The notes: generated by a model from the letters alone, not told the origin. Counted from the first letter of the stretch, positions 15,675 through 25,552 are shown. The stretch: DNA of 64,000 bases from Paenibacillus sp. S150 (GCF_019352175.1 NZ_JACBYI010000008.1:124001-188000), one strand, 5' to 3'. A program made the numbers and translations.

Positions 15675-15992
15675 CTACTCGACCCAGCTCTCGGCCCAAG
15701 ACTGAATCTGCTGCATTACCGGCTCAAGCGCGCGGCCTTTGGTTGTCAGTTCATACTCGATGCGTACGGGGGTTTCCGGGTATACATGGCGCACCAGAAT
15801 CCCTTCACATTCCAGGTCCTTCATTCGTTCGGACAGCATCTTATCGCTCATGGACGGGATCAGAGCGGAAATATCCTTGAAGCGCTTCGGTCCGCTCATC
15901 AATGTCTGAATAATAAGTCCATTCCAACGTTTGCCTAAGAAGGAGAAGGCCGTTTCGAATCGCGGGCACATCGTCAGCTGATGTTTTTCCAT
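15675..15992 (-). CDS. HxlR-family transcriptional regulator
   Basis: A 105-residue winged-helix regulator of normal HxlR length. It has an N-terminal Cys (LTMCPRFETAF), the FLGKRWNGLIIQTLMSGPKR helix, the recognition helix region MSDKMLSERMKDLE and the wing VRIEYELTTKGRAL. Members often sense oxidants or electrophiles through the N-terminal Cys; here a single Cys is present at that place. ATG 15992 is preferred, with AGAGGTGAG close upstream; a GTG at 16001 in the same frame is possible. The next upstream gene on this strand ends at 16118 and has no terminator between, so the operon border is unclear. Confidence 0.9.
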   Translation of the reverse strand: MEKHQLTMCPRFETAFSFLGKRWNGLIIQTLMSGPKRFKDISALIPSMSDKMLSERMKDLECEGILVRHVYPETPVRIEYELTTKGRALEPVMQQIQSWAESWVE

Positions 15993-16117
15993 TATTCTCA
16001 CCTCTCACTTGTGAAGCTTACAATTAGTTAGTATATATAATTTTAACACATTTATAACACAATGAACATCGTTTGCCAAAAAAAAGTTTAATGACCACTA
16101 CTATTATATCCCCGTTG

Positions 16118-16441
16118 TCAATCCTCTGTGCCTTGCGGGGGCCTTCTCTCCGCGATTGCCTCTGTGACTGCATAAGCCAGGTCATCGTTGCTGTACAGGG
16201 ACAGTACACCAAGCACTGTATCATCGGAAATAAACCCGGCTTCCTCACCGGGGACCGTCAGCGACAATGCATGGTTCAGCGCCGCATTGCCTTCCTGCTG
16301 CGGATAAGCCTGAAGATACAGCGCATGCGGGTCCAGCTTGTTGTTCACACACCACTGGGCAAAAACCAGAATCATCATTTCTTCATCCCGCTTGTAGCTC
16401 TCGATGATCTGCTCTTCCGTTGATTTGCGGTAATCCTCCAT
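16118..16441 (-). CDS. Hypothetical protein, 107 aa
   Basis: Not recognised. It is a small soluble, mostly helical, acidic protein starting MEDYRKSTEEQIIESYKRDE, with ATG 16441 preceded by AAAGGAGG seven bases upstream; the frame is open to 16495 but that part overlaps the ribosome binding site. It lies 25 bases after the Gfo/Idh/MocA oxidoreductase and on the same strand, so they are probably co-transcribed. No catalytic motif is seen. Confidence 0.75.
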   Translation of the reverse strand: MEDYRKSTEEQIIESYKRDEEMMILVFAQWCVNNKLDPHALYLQAYPQQEGNAALNHALSLTVPGEEAGFISDDTVLGVLSLYSNDDLAYAVTEAIAERRPPQGTED

Positions 16442-16466
16442 GTTGCTTCCTCCTTTCTGCCCGCTG

Positions 16467-17402
16467 TCAATCCGCAAGCTGTGCTGCCAGCTCATGGCTG
16501 GCCATAACGGCTGAAGCGGAAATGCCGCATTGCTCCGGTGTATCCATACTGTTTAAAAAATGATTTACCACACCACTGAAGCCTCTCCGCTCAAGCAGGG
16601 TATCCCAGCTTCCAAAACTCTGCGCGCGCGGCAGTGTGCCCTTCTCATACAGCGTTGCCCGCTCCATATCGACAACCTCTACAGATCTGCCGTTGCCGTG
16701 CAGCTCCAGCTTCTCCAGATCTGCACCGGCATCCCGTACCATGCTGTACATGCCGGTCGCCCCCTGATCCCAGCCCAGCATACCGGAAGCTTGCAGCAGC
16801 TGTCCGGCATTGTCCGATTTCAGATTGCCGTGCAGCAATTCGGCATCGCCCCCGCAGAGCCAGAGCAGCAGATCCAGCATGTGGATCAGGTCGTCATGCA
16901 CCGTCTCACGGCTGCTGCCGGATTGAAGCTTGGTCCGGTGCTTGAACGCATGGCAGGCGCTGATGCCGCCCGCTTTCTCCAGCCAGGCTTTGGCGGCCAT
17001 ATACATCGGCGCATAACGGCGGTTAAAGCCCACTGCCAGCAGCAGCCCCTTGTCTTCAGCCAATCCGGCCAGCCGCCGGGATTCTTCAAGATTATAGGAC
17101 AGCGGCTTGTCCACGTATACCGATACGCCATGATTTAAGCATTGCTTAACAATATCATAGTGCGTCGGGGTTGGGCTATGCACAAATACCGCATCCGGCT
17201 CCCAGGACAGCAGCTCGTTCAGATCCGTGGTGCCGCGCGGGAACCGGTAGGAATGGACCGCCCTCTGCACCGTTTCCGGGGAATGGCTGAGCACTCCCGC
17301 CACCTCCGCCTGATCATGCCCGGAGAGCAGCGGCAGATAGACCTTCCGGGCAATATCGCCGATGCCGACCAGGGCCACTCTTTTGCGTTCAGTAATTTTC
17401 AT
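16467..17402 (-). CDS. Gfo/Idh/MocA-family NAD(P)-dependent oxidoreductase
   Basis: A 311-residue sugar-type dehydrogenase. The Rossmann fold starts RVALVGIGDIARKVYLPLL (GxGxxA fingerprint), the conserved substrate/cofactor Lys is in VDKPLSYNLEES (EKP-type motif with Asp for Glu), and a GFNRRYAP segment follows as in the family. The catalytic HDLxH-type motif is present as VHDDLIHMLDLL. ATG 17402 is chosen because GGGAGATAACGCCT precedes it. Substrate unknown; these enzymes oxidise or reduce sugars, inositols or related polyols. It is divergent from the VTT protein gene. Confidence 0.88.
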   Translation of the reverse strand: MKITERKRVALVGIGDIARKVYLPLLSGHDQAEVAGVLSHSPETVQRAVHSYRFPRGTTDLNELLSWEPDAVFVHSPTPTHYDIVKQCLNHGVSVYVDKPLSYNLEESRRLAGLAEDKGLLLAVGFNRRYAPMYMAAKAWLEKAGGISACHAFKHRTKLQSGSSRETVHDDLIHMLDLLLWLCGGDAELLHGNLKSDNAGQLLQASGMLGWDQGATGMYSMVRDAGADLEKLELHGNGRSVEVVDMERATLYEKGTLPRAQSFGSWDTLLERRGFSGVVNHFLNSMDTPEQCGISASAVMASHELAAQLAD

Positions 17403-17521
17403 AGGCGTTATCTCCCTTGGCTGCTTGTATTTCCTTTTCCTTTTAGACGTATTATACCGTGACAAGCCGCGGCGACAAATGATCTTTGCTTCATTAAAAC
17501 CATTTTTTTCAGTATGATGAG

Positions 17522-18169
17522 ATGAATGAGCGGAAGAAAGGGCATAGTAGAATGAGAAAATGGCTGACAGTACTGCTGTATGTTTCGGGGATAGCCCTCG
17601 CGTTTATCTACAGATATGACCTTCTGGCCTGGCTGCGGGAGGATCATAATCTGTTTCTTAGTCTCGGTGCCGCCACTTTACTGGCTATATTTCCGGTGTT
17701 GCCTTATAAGCTGATTATCGGGCTATACGGCTATGCCTATGGAAGCCTGGCCGGTGCGTTACTCTGCTGGAGTGCCTCAACGCTTGCAGGAGCGATCATA
17801 TACGGTATCGTCAAATACATGTTCCAGGAGAAAGCCAGTGCTTATTTGAGCGCTGTACCCGCCCTGGATAAGTTCACAGCCGCTGTGCAGCGGCGGCCGT
17901 TTGCCGCAGTAGTGCTGGCCCGGCTGATCCCGGTCTTTCCTCAGATGGCCGTTAACATCTATGCCGGAGCTGCCGGTTTGTCCTTCTGGAGCTATCTCGC
18001 TGCGTCCGGAGTGGGCAAGATCCCCGGCATCGCCCTGTACGCCTTTCTCGGCGGACAGCTGTTCAAGCATCCGCGGAGCGCGGGAATTGCCATCCTGGTT
18101 TATGTGGCCGTGCTGGCTCTGGCTGTATTATCGCTGCGCCCCCGCTCCTTCGGTCCAAAGAACGACTGA
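17522..18169 (+). CDS. TVP38/TMEM64 (VTT-domain) membrane protein
   Basis: A 215-residue integral membrane protein. After an N-terminal TM (about 12-28), a VTT/SNARE-associated domain covers about 50-175 with the characteristic [18 protein letters not shown] re-entrant region, [13 protein letters not shown], and [20 protein letters not shown] followed by [14 protein letters not shown]. It is related to DedA proteins and YdjX/YtxB types; the transported molecule is not known. Start is uncertain: ATG 17522 has a weak site, while ATG 17552 ([10 protein letters not shown]) has AAAGGG 11 bases ahead. Confidence 0.88.
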   Translation: MNERKKGHSRMRKWLTVLLYVSGIALAFIYRYDLLAWLREDHNLFLSLGAATLLAIFPVLPYKLIIGLYGYAYGSLAGALLCWSASTLAGAIIYGIVKYMFQEKASAYLSAVPALDKFTAAVQRRPFAAVVLARLIPVFPQMAVNIYAGAAGLSFWSYLAASGVGKIPGIALYAFLGGQLFKHPRSAGIAILVYVAVLALAVLSLRPRSFGPKND

Positions 18170-18266
18170 TGGCGCTGACCCGGACGGTCTGCTGGCAGGG
18201 AGCGTCTTTTTGATTTATAATTACATTGTGATCTATTTAATTGCAATCCATGAATGGAGGGTATTT

Positions 18267-19253
<987 letters not shown>

Positions 19254-19291
19254 CTGACCGATGCCCCAAGCAGTGTGAAGCCATACTTATA

Positions 19292-19331
19292 AAAGCCTCC
19301 AACAGCAAACTGCGGTGTTGGAGGCTTTTTG
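19292..19331 (+). terminator. Intrinsic terminator of msrAB
   Basis: AAAAGCCTCCAACAGC pairs with GGTGTTGGAGGCTTTTT about 40-75 bases after the stop. Confidence 0.9.
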
Positions 19332-19344
19332 AAAAGATCAGAAT

Positions 19345-19512
19345 TTATCCTGAATTTCGAAAGTAAGTATCCACAAATCATCTAAAAAGCTCTACACGAA
19401 GGGATGTCTTGCTACAAACAGCTTGCACCCAATGGGTGAAGGAAAAGAGGGGTTATCCCTTGTCCTATCCGGATGGGTTCAATTCACTTTCGATATTCAG
19501 GTTTATATGTTT
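19345..19512. repeat. Family C repeat, copy 3 (inverted)
   Basis: Reverse orientation: CTGAATTTCGAAAGTAAGTA, ATCCACAAATCATCTAAAAA, CTTGCACCCAATGGGTGAAG, then TTTCGATATTCAGGTTTATA. The rest of the gap (19513-19759) is unassigned and includes GCAAACTGCGCGATTGCGTT, which resembles the inverse of 14330-14390 (AACGCATTCGCGCAGTTTGC). Confidence 0.82.
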
Positions 19513-19759
19513 TGGGGAAGCGAAGCTTATCCGTTATTTCACGGCTGCGCTGTAACTGAAAGAATAAATCGGGACTTCGGCCAGGCAAACTGCGCGATTG
19601 CGTTGGCCGCAGCGGGCAGGCAGCGGAAATCAAAGGCAGAAGTACCTTTGATTTCGGCCGAAGCCGGCTGACGGGGGAATCAGCGGCAGAAGGATCCAGA
19701 GGATTTCTACAGCAGAAAGTGCAATAGAACTCTTCGGGGCGGAAGTTCTGCTGCCAAAA

Positions 19760-20914
19760 TTATTCCGGCTTTTTATCCTGCGCTTCTCCGGCACTGTCGC
19801 CGGTAACCTGCTCTTCGGCCGCCTTCTGGGCCAGCTCGCGATTGTGCCCGCGGTTTGTCCCGCGAATATGCCCGATCAGTCCATCATTCCGTAACTTCGC
19901 TCTTCTGCGGAACCATAGCACGATGCCCACAGCCAGCGCAGCTACAATCAAGACAGGAAATGCGCCGGCCAGGAATATAAAGAGCCATTGAAACATTACG
20001 GACAGCGCATGCAGACTGCTCTGAAGCGCATCCGAAGCCCTGCCCAGCAGCGGGCCTTGCTCTTTCGCCTTCGCGAGGTCTACACTCTCATCTGTCTGGT
20101 ACAGGCGAAGCTCCACGGTTGAAAAAGATACATTCTGGTCAATATAGCGCATTCTGCCCTTGATGGTCTCGATCTCCTCCTGAATGGCACCCAGCTGATT
20201 GGCAAAAGCCACAAGGTCGGCGGATTTGGTCGCATTTTTCATAAACTCGATGTACTGGCTTTCCATGAGCTGCTTGGCTTTGAGGCGCGATTCCAGATCT
20301 ACATACTCCTCCGAAACATCCTGCCCCTGAATGCTGCGCTGAAGCTTTTCGTATTTGATATGCTCCAGACTGTCCAGAAAGGAGGAAAATCCGGAAGCCG
20401 GCACCTTCAGAATAAAGGTTCCACCCTGCTCATAATCAGACGTATTCTCCGAAAATTCAATGATATAGCCGTTTGCAAGCGTCACCATATTCCTGACCTC
20501 TGTCTGTGCTGCGCCATAGTCCTGAACTTCCATCGTCAGGCTGGCATGATAAATCAGCTTCTTGTTCAATCCGGCCACAACATCGCTTCCGGTAAACCCG
20601 GCTGCGCCTTCAGCCGCTTGATTCGTGTCCGGGCCTTTGACGGATGCATTACCGCCGCCGGCTTCAGCGGGCTGGGTTGAATTGAGATCTGCAGCCTCTC
20701 CGGAAGCCGGTTTCGCCAGCGCCTCTGATGATGAAGCGCTCTGGGCGGAACCGCCGTCCGTGCTTTCCTCCGATCCGGCAGTGTCTGTGCCCATAGCCAA
20801 ATTACTCGCAGCATCATTATTGCTTCCCGATCCGCAGCCCGCCAAAACCGCAGCAATAATCAATAATCCCAATACATAATACAGATATTGCAGACCCCTT
20901 TTTTGCATGCCCAT
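19760..20914 (-). CDS. DUF4349 lipoprotein with C-terminal membrane anchor
   Basis: A 384-residue envelope protein. The signal peptide ends in a lipobox (IIAAVLAGCGSGSN), followed by a low-complexity Ser/Gly/Ala linker to about 110. The DUF4349 domain (about 115-330) has NKKLIYHASLTMEVQDYG, VTLANGYI, then a predicted coiled coil VAFANQLGAIQEEIETIKGR and NVSFSTVELRLYQ. A TM at about 300-328 and a basic cytoplasmic tail follow. GGAGGA touches the ATG at 20914 and is six bases ahead of ATG 20908, so the latter may be used. The function of the family is unknown. A hairpin with a U-tract lies about 210 bases upstream on this strand. Confidence 0.88.
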   Translation of the reverse strand: MGMQKRGLQYLYYVLGLLIIAAVLAGCGSGSNNDAASNLAMGTDTAGSEESTDGGSAQSASSSEALAKPASGEAADLNSTQPAEAGGGNASVKGPDTNQAAEGAAGFTGSDVVAGLNKKLIYHASLTMEVQDYGAAQTEVRNMVTLANGYIIEFSENTSDYEQGGTFILKVPASGFSSFLDSLEHIKYEKLQRSIQGQDVSEEYVDLESRLKAKQLMESQYIEFMKNATKSADLVAFANQLGAIQEEIETIKGRMRYIDQNVSFSTVELRLYQTDESVDLAKAKEQGPLLGRASDALQSSLHALSVMFQWLFIFLAGAFPVLIVAALAVGIVLWFRRRAKLRNDGLIGHIRGTNRGHNRELAQKAAEEQVTGDSAGEAQDKKPE

Positions 20915-21075
20915 TCCTCCAAAAGTGTAGTGGAAGCTCCGCTTCTTTTGTACAGACTGCTGCTGTGAAAGAGCTTTTTATCTGTTAGTCTCTTTCCCTC
21001 ACTACTTTGACGTTCCATATGCTGGAAGGTTGCAGCAGGAACAAAATTTTCCGGTTGACAGGCTGTTTTCTCTGT

Positions 21076-21104
21076 TTGCGAAGGCTGGCGTAATTTGCTA
21101 CAAT
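21076..21104 (+). promoter_or_regulatory. Promoter of the DUF1540 gene
   Basis: TTGCGA, 17 bases, TACAAT: a plausible sigma-A promoter about 150 bases before the start codon. Confidence 0.5.
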
Positions 21105-21122
21105 GGAGGTGTCTGTAAAGAC

Positions 21123-21167
21123 AAAAAAAAACCAATAACCCTATATTCACGAGGAATAAGGGTTAGG
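21123..21167 (-). terminator. Terminator-like hairpin upstream of the DUF4349 gene
   Basis: Minus strand TAACCCTTATTC, loop CTCGT, GAATATAGGGTTA, then TTGG and nine T residues. No gene ends here on this strand, so it may be an attenuator in the DUF4349 leader or the end of a short RNA. Confidence 0.6.
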
Positions 21168-21257
21168 CTCTGCTCGGACAAGCTCCACCTTGCCGATCAG
21201 ATCATGATTCATTTCAGATTGCTGCATTTCACAACAACAAGGGGAGGTGAGACCCTC

Positions 21258-21410
21258 ATGGCAAAAGACGTAAAATGTGCAGTTAATTCCTGTACCTACT
21301 GGGCTGCAGAAAACAAATGCAACGCCGAATCCATCTTCGTTGCTTATCACAGCTCCAAGCAGCCTTCAGAAGCTGAAGAAACAGACTGCAAAACCTTCGA
21401 AAGCAAATAA
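21258..21410 (+). CDS. DUF1540 small Cys-rich protein (50 aa)
   Basis: A 50-residue protein with the DUF1540 Cys pattern: KDVKCAVNSCTYWAAENKC (Cys 7, 12, 21) and TDCKTF near the end, with the AESIFVAY strand between. The four Cys probably bind a metal ion. The start is supported by GGGGAGGTGA upstream. Function is unknown; members are common in endospore-forming Firmicutes. It has its own promoter and a terminator shared with convergent metE. Confidence 0.9.
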   Translation: MAKDVKCAVNSCTYWAAENKCNAESIFVAYHSSKQPSEAEETDCKTFESK

Positions 21411-21420
21411 GTCACGGTTT

Positions 21421-21446
21421 AGAAGGGACCCTCCACGGTCTCTTCT
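21421..21446. terminator. Terminator between the DUF1540 gene and metE
   Basis: AGAAGGGACCCTCCACGGTC continues to TCTTCTTTTCTTT. The stem (AGAAGGGACC/GGTCTCTTCT) works in both directions, with a better T-tract on the plus strand. Confidence 0.65.
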
Positions 21447-21463
21447 TTTCTTTACCCATTCTA

Positions 21464-23770
21464 TCAAGAATGAGAATTATTATCAAGTGTTTTTTGCCGT
21501 ATTTTTTCCGCAGCCAGCACCATATTGCGCAGCGCAGCCTCCGTCTCCTCCCAGCCCCGTGTCTTCAGCCCGCAGTCCGGATTAATCCAGAATTGCCCGG
21601 CATCCAGCACACGCAGTGCGCGTTCAATATTCCGAGTCATTTCCTCAACCTCAGGAACACGGGGGCTATGGATATCATAGACGCCCAGCCCAATCCCTTT
21701 ATCATAATCATAGTTTTCAAAAGCGGCAATCAGCTCCCCATGGCTCCGGGAAGTCTCGATGGAAATAACATCGGCATCCATAGCCGAGATGGCTCCGATC
21801 ATATCGTTAAACTCGCTGTAGCACATATGGGTATGAACCTGGGTTGTATCCTTCACATGATTCGTAGCCACGCGGAATGAGCGTACCGCCCAATTCAGAT
21901 AATGCTCGTGATCCTCCGCCTTCAGCGGCAGCCCTTCGCGGATCGCCGGCTCATCCACCTGAATCATCTCGATTCCGGCATCCTCCAGCGCCTGCACCTC
22001 CTGGCGGAGGGCAAGGGCAATCTGCTTGGCAACCTCTTCACGGCTGAGGTCATCGCGGACGAACGACCAGTTCAGAATGGTTACCGGTCCGGTCAGCATG
22101 CCTTTTACCGGCAGCTTCGTAAGCGATTGGGCATAGACGCTTTCCTTAACGGTCATGGGCTGAATATAAGCTACGTCCGCATAGATCACCGGAGGCTTCA
22201 CACAGCGCGAGCCGTAAGACTGCACCCAGCCGCTGCGGGTGAACAGATAGCCGTCCAGCTTCTCGCCGAAGAATTCAACCATGTCGGTCCGCTCGAACTC
22301 TCCGTGCACCAGCACATCCAGGCCAAGCTCCTCCTGAAGCGTAACCGCTTCGGCGATTTGGCGGCGGACAAACCCTTCATAGCGCTCCTCATTCCATACG
22401 CCCTTGCGCCATTTGAGGCGCGCCTGGCGAACCTCGGCCGTCTGCGGAAAGCTGCCGATGGTGGTGGTTGGCAGCAGCGGCAGACGCCATTTCTCCTGCT
22501 GCAGCTTCAAGCGCTCCGCAAACGGCAGGCTGCGGCTGTCCGGAAGAGCGTCCAGGCGGCGGACCTGCTCCGCCACATCCTGTCTTCCGCGCTCGGGAAG
22601 GGCGCGGAAGACAGCCAGCGCTTCCCGGCTCTCCGCAAGCAGACCGCTGCTTGCGGCGTCATCGCCGCCGGCGGCTGCGGCGAGCAGCCCAAGCTCGGCC
22701 AGCTTCTCATCGGCGAAGGCCAGCGCCTGCTTCACGGCAGGCTTCAGCTTGCCTTCGCTCTGAACCGTTACCGGCACATGGAGCAGGCTTGAGGACGGCT
22801 GAAGAATCAGCCGCTCCACCGGCACATGAACCGCCAGCTTCTGAATCAGCGCAAGCTTGGCATCCGGGTCGGCGCGCCAGATGCTGCGCCCGTCGATAAT
22901 GCCTGCACCCAGCCATTTGTCAGCCGGCCAGCCGAGGCGTCCGAGCGCCTCCAGGTTGGCGCCTCCATCATGGACGAAGTCGAGGCCGAGGGCCTGCACC
23001 GGCAATTCCAGCAGCGCCTCCAGCGGCTCGGCAGCTTCAAAGTATGTCTGCAGGATCAGCTTCAACCCCGGTACTGCCGCGGAAATCTCGCCGTAGATCT
23101 TCTTCAGCAGCGCAATTTCCGCAGAGGTTAGTCCGGTCACGACCGCCGGTTCGTCGATCTGCACCCAAGCGGCCCCCTCCTGCTGCAGCTCCTGCAGCAC
23201 CTGAATATACACGGGCAGGAACCGGGCAGCAACCTCCCGGATTTCCGCAGACGGGTATCCCTTGGACAGCTTAAGGAAGGTATACAGTCCGACTATAACG
23301 GGCTTGCCTTCAATGCCTGCCTGCGCTTTGGCGAAGCGGTAGGCGGCAAGCGGCTTGTTCTCGGTCAAGCGGGGCGTGAGGCTGCCGATTTCAGGCACAA
23401 TATAATGGTAATTGGTATTGAACCATTTCGTCATTTCGCAGGCCGGAGCGGCGGCATTGCCGCGTGCCATGGCGAAATACAGGTCCAGCGGTACAGGACC
23501 GCCGTCATATTCATAACGCGGCGGCACAATGCCGAACATTACGGCAGTGTCCAGCACATGATCGTAGAAGGTGAAGTCATTGACCGGGATCAGGTCAATG
23601 CCGGCCTGCTGCTGCGCCTGCAGGTGCTGAAGCTGAATGGCCGCCATTTCGGCGCGGAACTCCTGCTCATTGATTTTGCCGGACCAGCAGGCTTCCAGAG
23701 CCTTTTTCCATTCGCGGTTCTTGCCGATTCTCGGGTAGCCGAGATTGCTGGTTGTAATCTTATTGGTCAT
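21464..23770 (-). CDS. metE: Cobalamin-independent methionine synthase
   Basis: A 768-residue enzyme, normal for MetE, that transfers a methyl group from 5-methyltetrahydropteroyl-triglutamate to homocysteine. The N-terminal barrel begins NLGYPRIGKNREWKKALEAC. The C-terminal catalytic barrel has LLPTTTIGSFPQT and the zinc ligands in VHTHMCYSEF, the Glu in VISIETSRSHGE and the Cys in WINPDCGLKTRGW. ATG 23770 is selected because GAGGAG lies eight bases upstream; the frame is open to 23857 through a repeat. It is preceded by a cobalamin riboswitch and terminator, so B12 should shut it off, which implies that a B12-dependent MetH exists elsewhere. Confidence 0.97.
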   Translation of the reverse strand: MTNKITTSNLGYPRIGKNREWKKALEACWSGKINEQEFRAEMAAIQLQHLQAQQQAGIDLIPVNDFTFYDHVLDTAVMFGIVPPRYEYDGGPVPLDLYFAMARGNAAAPACEMTKWFNTNYHYIVPEIGSLTPRLTENKPLAAYRFAKAQAGIEGKPVIVGLYTFLKLSKGYPSAEIREVAARFLPVYIQVLQELQQEGAAWVQIDEPAVVTGLTSAEIALLKKIYGEISAAVPGLKLILQTYFEAAEPLEALLELPVQALGLDFVHDGGANLEALGRLGWPADKWLGAGIIDGRSIWRADPDAKLALIQKLAVHVPVERLILQPSSSLLHVPVTVQSEGKLKPAVKQALAFADEKLAELGLLAAAAGGDDAASSGLLAESREALAVFRALPERGRQDVAEQVRRLDALPDSRSLPFAERLKLQQEKWRLPLLPTTTIGSFPQTAEVRQARLKWRKGVWNEERYEGFVRRQIAEAVTLQEELGLDVLVHGEFERTDMVEFFGEKLDGYLFTRSGWVQSYGSRCVKPPVIYADVAYIQPMTVKESVYAQSLTKLPVKGMLTGPVTILNWSFVRDDLSREEVAKQIALALRQEVQALEDAGIEMIQVDEPAIREGLPLKAEDHEHYLNWAVRSFRVATNHVKDTTQVHTHMCYSEFNDMIGAISAMDADVISIETSRSHGELIAAFENYDYDKGIGLGVYDIHSPRVPEVEEMTRNIERALRVLDAGQFWINPDCGLKTRGWEETEAALRNMVLAAEKIRQKTLDNNSHS

Positions 23771-23804
23771 TTGATCTGCTCCTCTGTCTATCGCTTTAGG
23801 GGTA

Positions 23805-23865
23805 CAAGCAGAAACGGCCGCGCCGCAACTTACGTAAGGACGGTACCGCTCCAGCAAGATTTCGA
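23805..23865. repeat. Family B-like hairpin repeat in the metE leader
   Basis: AAGCAGAAACGGCCGCGCCG then TAAGGACGGTACCGCT. A diverged copy lying between the riboswitch terminator and the metE start, so it is part of the read-through transcript. Confidence 0.55.
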
Positions 23866-23903
23866 AAGATAATTTATAGCACGGAGCCTATAAATTATAA
23901 TCT

Positions 23904-23948
23904 AAAAAAGACGCCTCTCCCGGAATAAGCCGCAGGGAAAGACGCCCA
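23904..23948 (-). terminator. Riboswitch-controlled terminator in the metE leader
   Basis: On the minus strand GGCGTCTTTCCC pairs (with G-U pairs) with GGGAGAGGCGTC and a run of T follows. It lies between the cobalamin riboswitch and metE. Confidence 0.85.
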
Positions 23949-24009
23949 TGCATATTTCAATGGAATAACGTCTTAACACCTCCCTATCTTCCGTAGGTAC
24001 TGCAGTGCT

Positions 24010-24206
24010 GTTGAGACAGGCAGGTCTCCTGGCTAGCGGGGTCATCATCCTTCAGCAAGTCTTCCCGGCAGAATCTTCTGCCAGTGACATGGGCTGCCGG
24101 GAACTCATCCGTTACAGTGGCGGGACCGCGTCGGTTTCTCAGCCGAACTTCCCCATTAAGCCTGCCGGAAGCCGCTATGCTCCGGCAGGCACCTGTCTCC
24201 AATATC
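24010..24206 (-). ncRNA. Cobalamin (AdoCbl) riboswitch upstream of metE
   Basis: The minus strand has the family landmarks in order: GGTGCCTG near the 5' end, the loop AATGGGGAAGTTCGG, the core GCCACTG at 24116-24122, and the conserved 3' box AGCCAGGAGACCTGCC at 24019-24034. The opening and closing arms (GGAGACAGGT and the following CTGTCTC region) can pair. Together with the terminator downstream this indicates transcriptional shut-off of metE by adenosylcobalamin or a related cobamide. Confidence 0.95.
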
Positions 24207-24344
24207 GCTTTTATTGTGTTTCAAGCCTTTAATCTGATGCCATCATACGCTAACCCTTCCGCCATCCGCAACAGATTCCCGGGAATCCGGCTATACACAT
24301 TCTCTATAGCAAAGTATCGGCAGGCAGGATTTTGCAGTCCTTAC

Positions 24345-24835
24345 AAGCAGAAACGGCTGCGCCGTCCTTGACCGGGCAGCGCAGCTGTTTGCATTTCAGG
24401 TGTAAGGCTGGCTGCTGAAGCCAGGCGGGAAGCCAAGTGCAAACGGTAACTTCATACTTCCACAGCCGCTTTTTCGCAGGTGTTAGCGGAAAAAAGGATA
24501 CCTAATCGATCCGTTTCTCTCCCCTGCAGAGGAATACCTACATTAAGATGAACTTGAACCATTCCTCCAAAGGTCAGCCATTTAGTGGTAAAAAGTATAA
24601 CTAAGGTAGCGCATTCGGATTCTCGATCATCCCTAGTGGGAAAAAGTACAACTAATCCGGCTGAAATCAGCCATATGGGGGGAGCGGGCCTCTATTAAGA
24701 GTACAAAATCCCACTAAAGCCCGTTAAAGCCAGAATTCCAGCCCATTAGTGTTACTTTTTACACTTCGCTTCCGTTCTCTATGAATCTCTTCCTTGCGTT
24801 CCATCAGCTTGTTCAGGTTCTCCGGTTCCATTCAT
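24345..24835. repeat. Composite repeat, family D copy 3
   Basis: AAACGGCTGCGCCGTCCTTG, CATTTCAGGTGTAAGGCTGG, then the D core (CCGTTTCTCTCCCCTGCAGA, AGTGGGAAAAAGTACAACTA near 24635, inverse TTAGTGTTACTTTTTACACT near 24747). Nearly colinear with 13525-14010. Confidence 0.85.
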
Positions 24836-25159
24836 ATACATTAAGTTTCTTTATTATGTTTTTTAAAGATTACAGCACCGCCTCCCGCTTAAACAGCGGA
24901 GCAGACGGACGGACCCGCGGAACAGCGGCAGCGGCCGCCCGGGTCTCCGGATTTTTACCGCTAAGAGACTGCGACGAAATAAAGTACCGCTACATTGTTG
25001 ACAAAGCCCCCAAAACCGTGGAGATTTTGTCAACAAAAGCGGGTACTCATTTCCTCGCAGCTCCTAAGGGGAATGAAATAAATCTGCAGAGCACAGCGAC
25101 CCGGACAACGCTCCGTTCACGGAGCGTCCACTCCAATAGCCTGCGTATATCCTACGCAA
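24836..25159. other. Unassigned gap with an 11-bp inverted repeat
   Basis: No gene is recognised. It contains TTGTTGACAAA (24995-25005) and TTTGTCAACAA (25026-25036), an 11-base stem with a 20-base loop, and a smaller CTCCGTTCACGGAG hairpin. It is bordered by D and A repeats on both sides. Confidence 0.4.
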
Positions 25160-25243
25160 AATAACCCCACAAAGTGGGGCCTTGGCTTCGATGATGACTC
25201 AGGTACTTTGCGGGGACCCCAAAACATATACATTCTGATTTTT
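25160..25243. repeat. Family A repeat, copy 2
   Basis: AAATAACCCCACAAAGTGGG, GCCTTGGCTTCGATGATGAC, AGGTACTTTGCGGGGACCCC, ACATATACATTCTGATTTTT. The most complete copies of this roughly 84-base unit are this one and 36925-37008. Confidence 0.88.
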
Positions 25244-25244
25244 C

Positions 25245-25310
25245 AAGTGCAAACGGCTTCGCCGTCCTGATAAGGACGGGTATCCGTTTCTGTGAGAAAG
25301 ATAAGGCCAA
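25245..25310. repeat. Family B hairpin repeat, copy 2
   Basis: GTGCAAACGGCTTCGCCGTC, CTGATAAGGACGGGTATCCG, TTTCTGTGAGAAAGATAAGG. It follows family A directly, as it also does at 56594. Confidence 0.8.
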
Positions 25311-25324
25311 TGTATTGCGTGAAA

Positions 25325-25500
25325 CATATAAACCTGAATTTCGAAAGTGAATTGAACCCATCCAGATCGGACAAGGGATAAACCCTCTTTTCCTTCACCC
25401 ATTGGGTGCAAGCTGTTTTTAGCAAGACATCGCTTCGTGTAGAGCTTTTTAGATGATTTGTGGATACTTGCTTTCGAAATTCAGGATAAATTATTTTCCA
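25325..25500. repeat. Family C repeat, copy 4
   Basis: Same landmarks as 13365-13515, including CACCCATTGGGTGCAAGCTG. It ends at the uppP terminator. With the A and B copies before it, 25160-25500 is an unbroken A-B-C tandem. Confidence 0.85.
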
Positions 25501-25534
25501 AAAAGGCGGCACCCTCAAATGAAGGCACCGCCTA
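25499..25534 (-). terminator. Intrinsic terminator of uppP
   Basis: GGCGGTGCCTTCATTTGAGG followed by GTGCCGCCTTTTTGG on the minus strand. Confidence 0.9.
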
Positions 25535-25552
25535 ATTGTTGTTTCTATATAG

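Noticed and set aside
17961-18266. N-terminal extension of MsrAB
   Set aside because: The open frame overlaps the VTT gene in another frame; the start at 18267 has GGAGGG and fits the MsrA domain.
24836-25159. Transposase remnant
   Set aside because: There is an inverted repeat (TTGTTGACAAA/TTTGTCAACAA), but no frame with DDE or other transposase motifs could be read.
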